This document shows, in pieces, positions 6,726 through 7,098 of a stretch of DNA of 7,098 bases. The stretch comes from Clostridia bacterium (GTDB taxonomy: Bacteria > Bacillota > Clostridia > Lachnospirales > Anaerotignaceae): the NCBI GenBank assembly GCA_900757025.1, contig CAAEMG010000107.1, positions 1 to 7,098 of the forward strand, read 5' to 3'. The position numbers and the translations under genes were made by a program. The notes under the pieces are model-generated. The model made no database searches, had not been told where the DNA came from, and saw nothing but the letters and a program-made list of their open reading frames with translations. Numbering within the stretch: the stretch's first letter is position 1; each line of letters opens with the position of its first letter.

Positions 6726-6740
6726 TATAGCAATATATCA
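6723..6740 (+). other. Small hairpin with GCAA tetraloop over the regulator stop codon
   Basis: TGATATA (6723-6729) pairs perfectly with TATATCA (6734-6740) around a GCAA loop of the stable GNRA class. The stem contains the TGA stop codon of the regulator and ends 6 nt before the ftsE ribosome site AAAGGA (6747-6752). There is no T run after it, so it is not an intrinsic terminator. It could affect coupling or RNA stability. Confidence 0.35.
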
Positions 6741-6760
6741 AATCGGAAAGGAAGTATTCG

Positions 6761-7098
6761 ATGCTTAGAATCGAAAATGTAACAAAGGTTTATCCAAACG
6801 GTTCCGAGGGTATAAAAAATGTATCCATAAGAATTGAAAAGGGTGAATTTGTGTTCTTCATAGGCTCAAGCGGAAGCGGAAAATCCACACTCATAAAGCT
6901 GCTTATGAAAGAGCTTAACCCAACTTCGGGAAAAATAACTATAAACGGCATAAACACAACTGATATGAAAGAAAGCCAAATTCCATATTTAAGACGAAAT
7001 TTGGGCATAGTTTTTCAGGATTTCAGACTTCTTCCAAACAAAACCGTTTATGAAAATGTTGCTTTTGCAATGCAGGTTATAGAAGCACCTAAAAAGCA
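6761..7098 (+). CDS. ftsE: Cell division ATP-binding protein FtsE, N-terminal half (3' truncated by window edge)
   Basis: The first 112 codons of an ABC-transporter-type ATPase; full FtsE is about 225-230 residues. FtsE binds FtsX in the membrane and, in Firmicutes, drives cell-wall hydrolases during division or elongation. Visible features are MLRIENVTKVYPNG at the start, the Walker A motif GSSGSGKST at residues 35-43, and the Q-loop VFQDFRLL with Gln86. VFQDFRLLPNKTVYENVAFA is characteristic of FtsE rather than of general LolD-type ATPases. The signature motif, Walker B and H-loop lie beyond the window. AAAGGA (6747-6752) is 8 nt before the ATG. ftsX is expected directly downstream from known gene order, but it cannot be seen here. 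Confidence 0.93.
   Translation, partial: MLRIENVTKVYPNGSEGIKNVSIRIEKGEFVFFIGSSGSGKSTLIKLLMKELNPTSGKITINGINTTDMKESQIPYLRRNLGIVFQDFRLLPNKTVYENVAFAMQVIEAPKK

Overview
The window looks like chromosomal DNA of a low-GC Gram-positive anaerobe of the class Clostridia. The evidence is AT-rich sequence with heavy use of ATA and AAA codons, purine-rich Shine-Dalgarno sites before nearly every gene, tightly packed co-directional genes, and a set of families typical of that group (CsaB, TagA-type GT26, YitT/DUF2179, a CdaR/PucR-like regulator, FtsE). All genes lie on the plus strand. I see no mobile element, CRISPR array, tRNA or rRNA.

Region 1 (start to 5260) is the distal part of an operon for an envelope polysaccharide, most likely a pyruvylated secondary cell-wall polymer. 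It holds the 3' end of a GT4 glycosyltransferase, two tandem single-pass membrane proteins that look like diverged DUF4330 paralogs, a large two-domain protein joining a GT4-like module to a CsaB polysaccharide pyruvyl transferase, a TagA/WecB-type GT26 N-acetylmannosaminyltransferase, and a YitT-type polytopic membrane protein. Gaps are between 13 nt and a small overlap. A long hairpin followed by seven T residues (5283-5344) ends the unit.

Region 2 (5261-5633) is a 373-nt intergenic stretch. After the terminator come seven A or T tracts spaced at close to one helical turn (5349-5416), then an extended -10 promoter candidate (TG-T-TATAAA, 5424-5432), then a leader of about 195 nt with several inverted and direct repeats.

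Region 3 (5634 to end) is a CdaR/PucR-like transcriptional regulator with an N-terminal diacid-recognition-like sensor and a C-terminal HTH, followed after 35 nt by the first half of ftsE. ftsX is expected just beyond the window.

Functional reading: TagA would add ManNAc to a lipid-linked GlcNAc, the GT4 enzymes would extend the glycan, and the CsaB module would add pyruvyl ketals to it. Pyruvylated polymers of this kind anchor SLH-domain surface proteins in other Firmicutes. The two DUF4330-like proteins and the YitT protein are membrane partners of unknown role. I found no clearly undescribed system. The most interesting points are the GT4-CsaB fusion with an altered EX7E motif, the DUF4330 pair inside the operon, the phased A/T tracts, and the pairing of a ligand-sensing regulator with ftsE.
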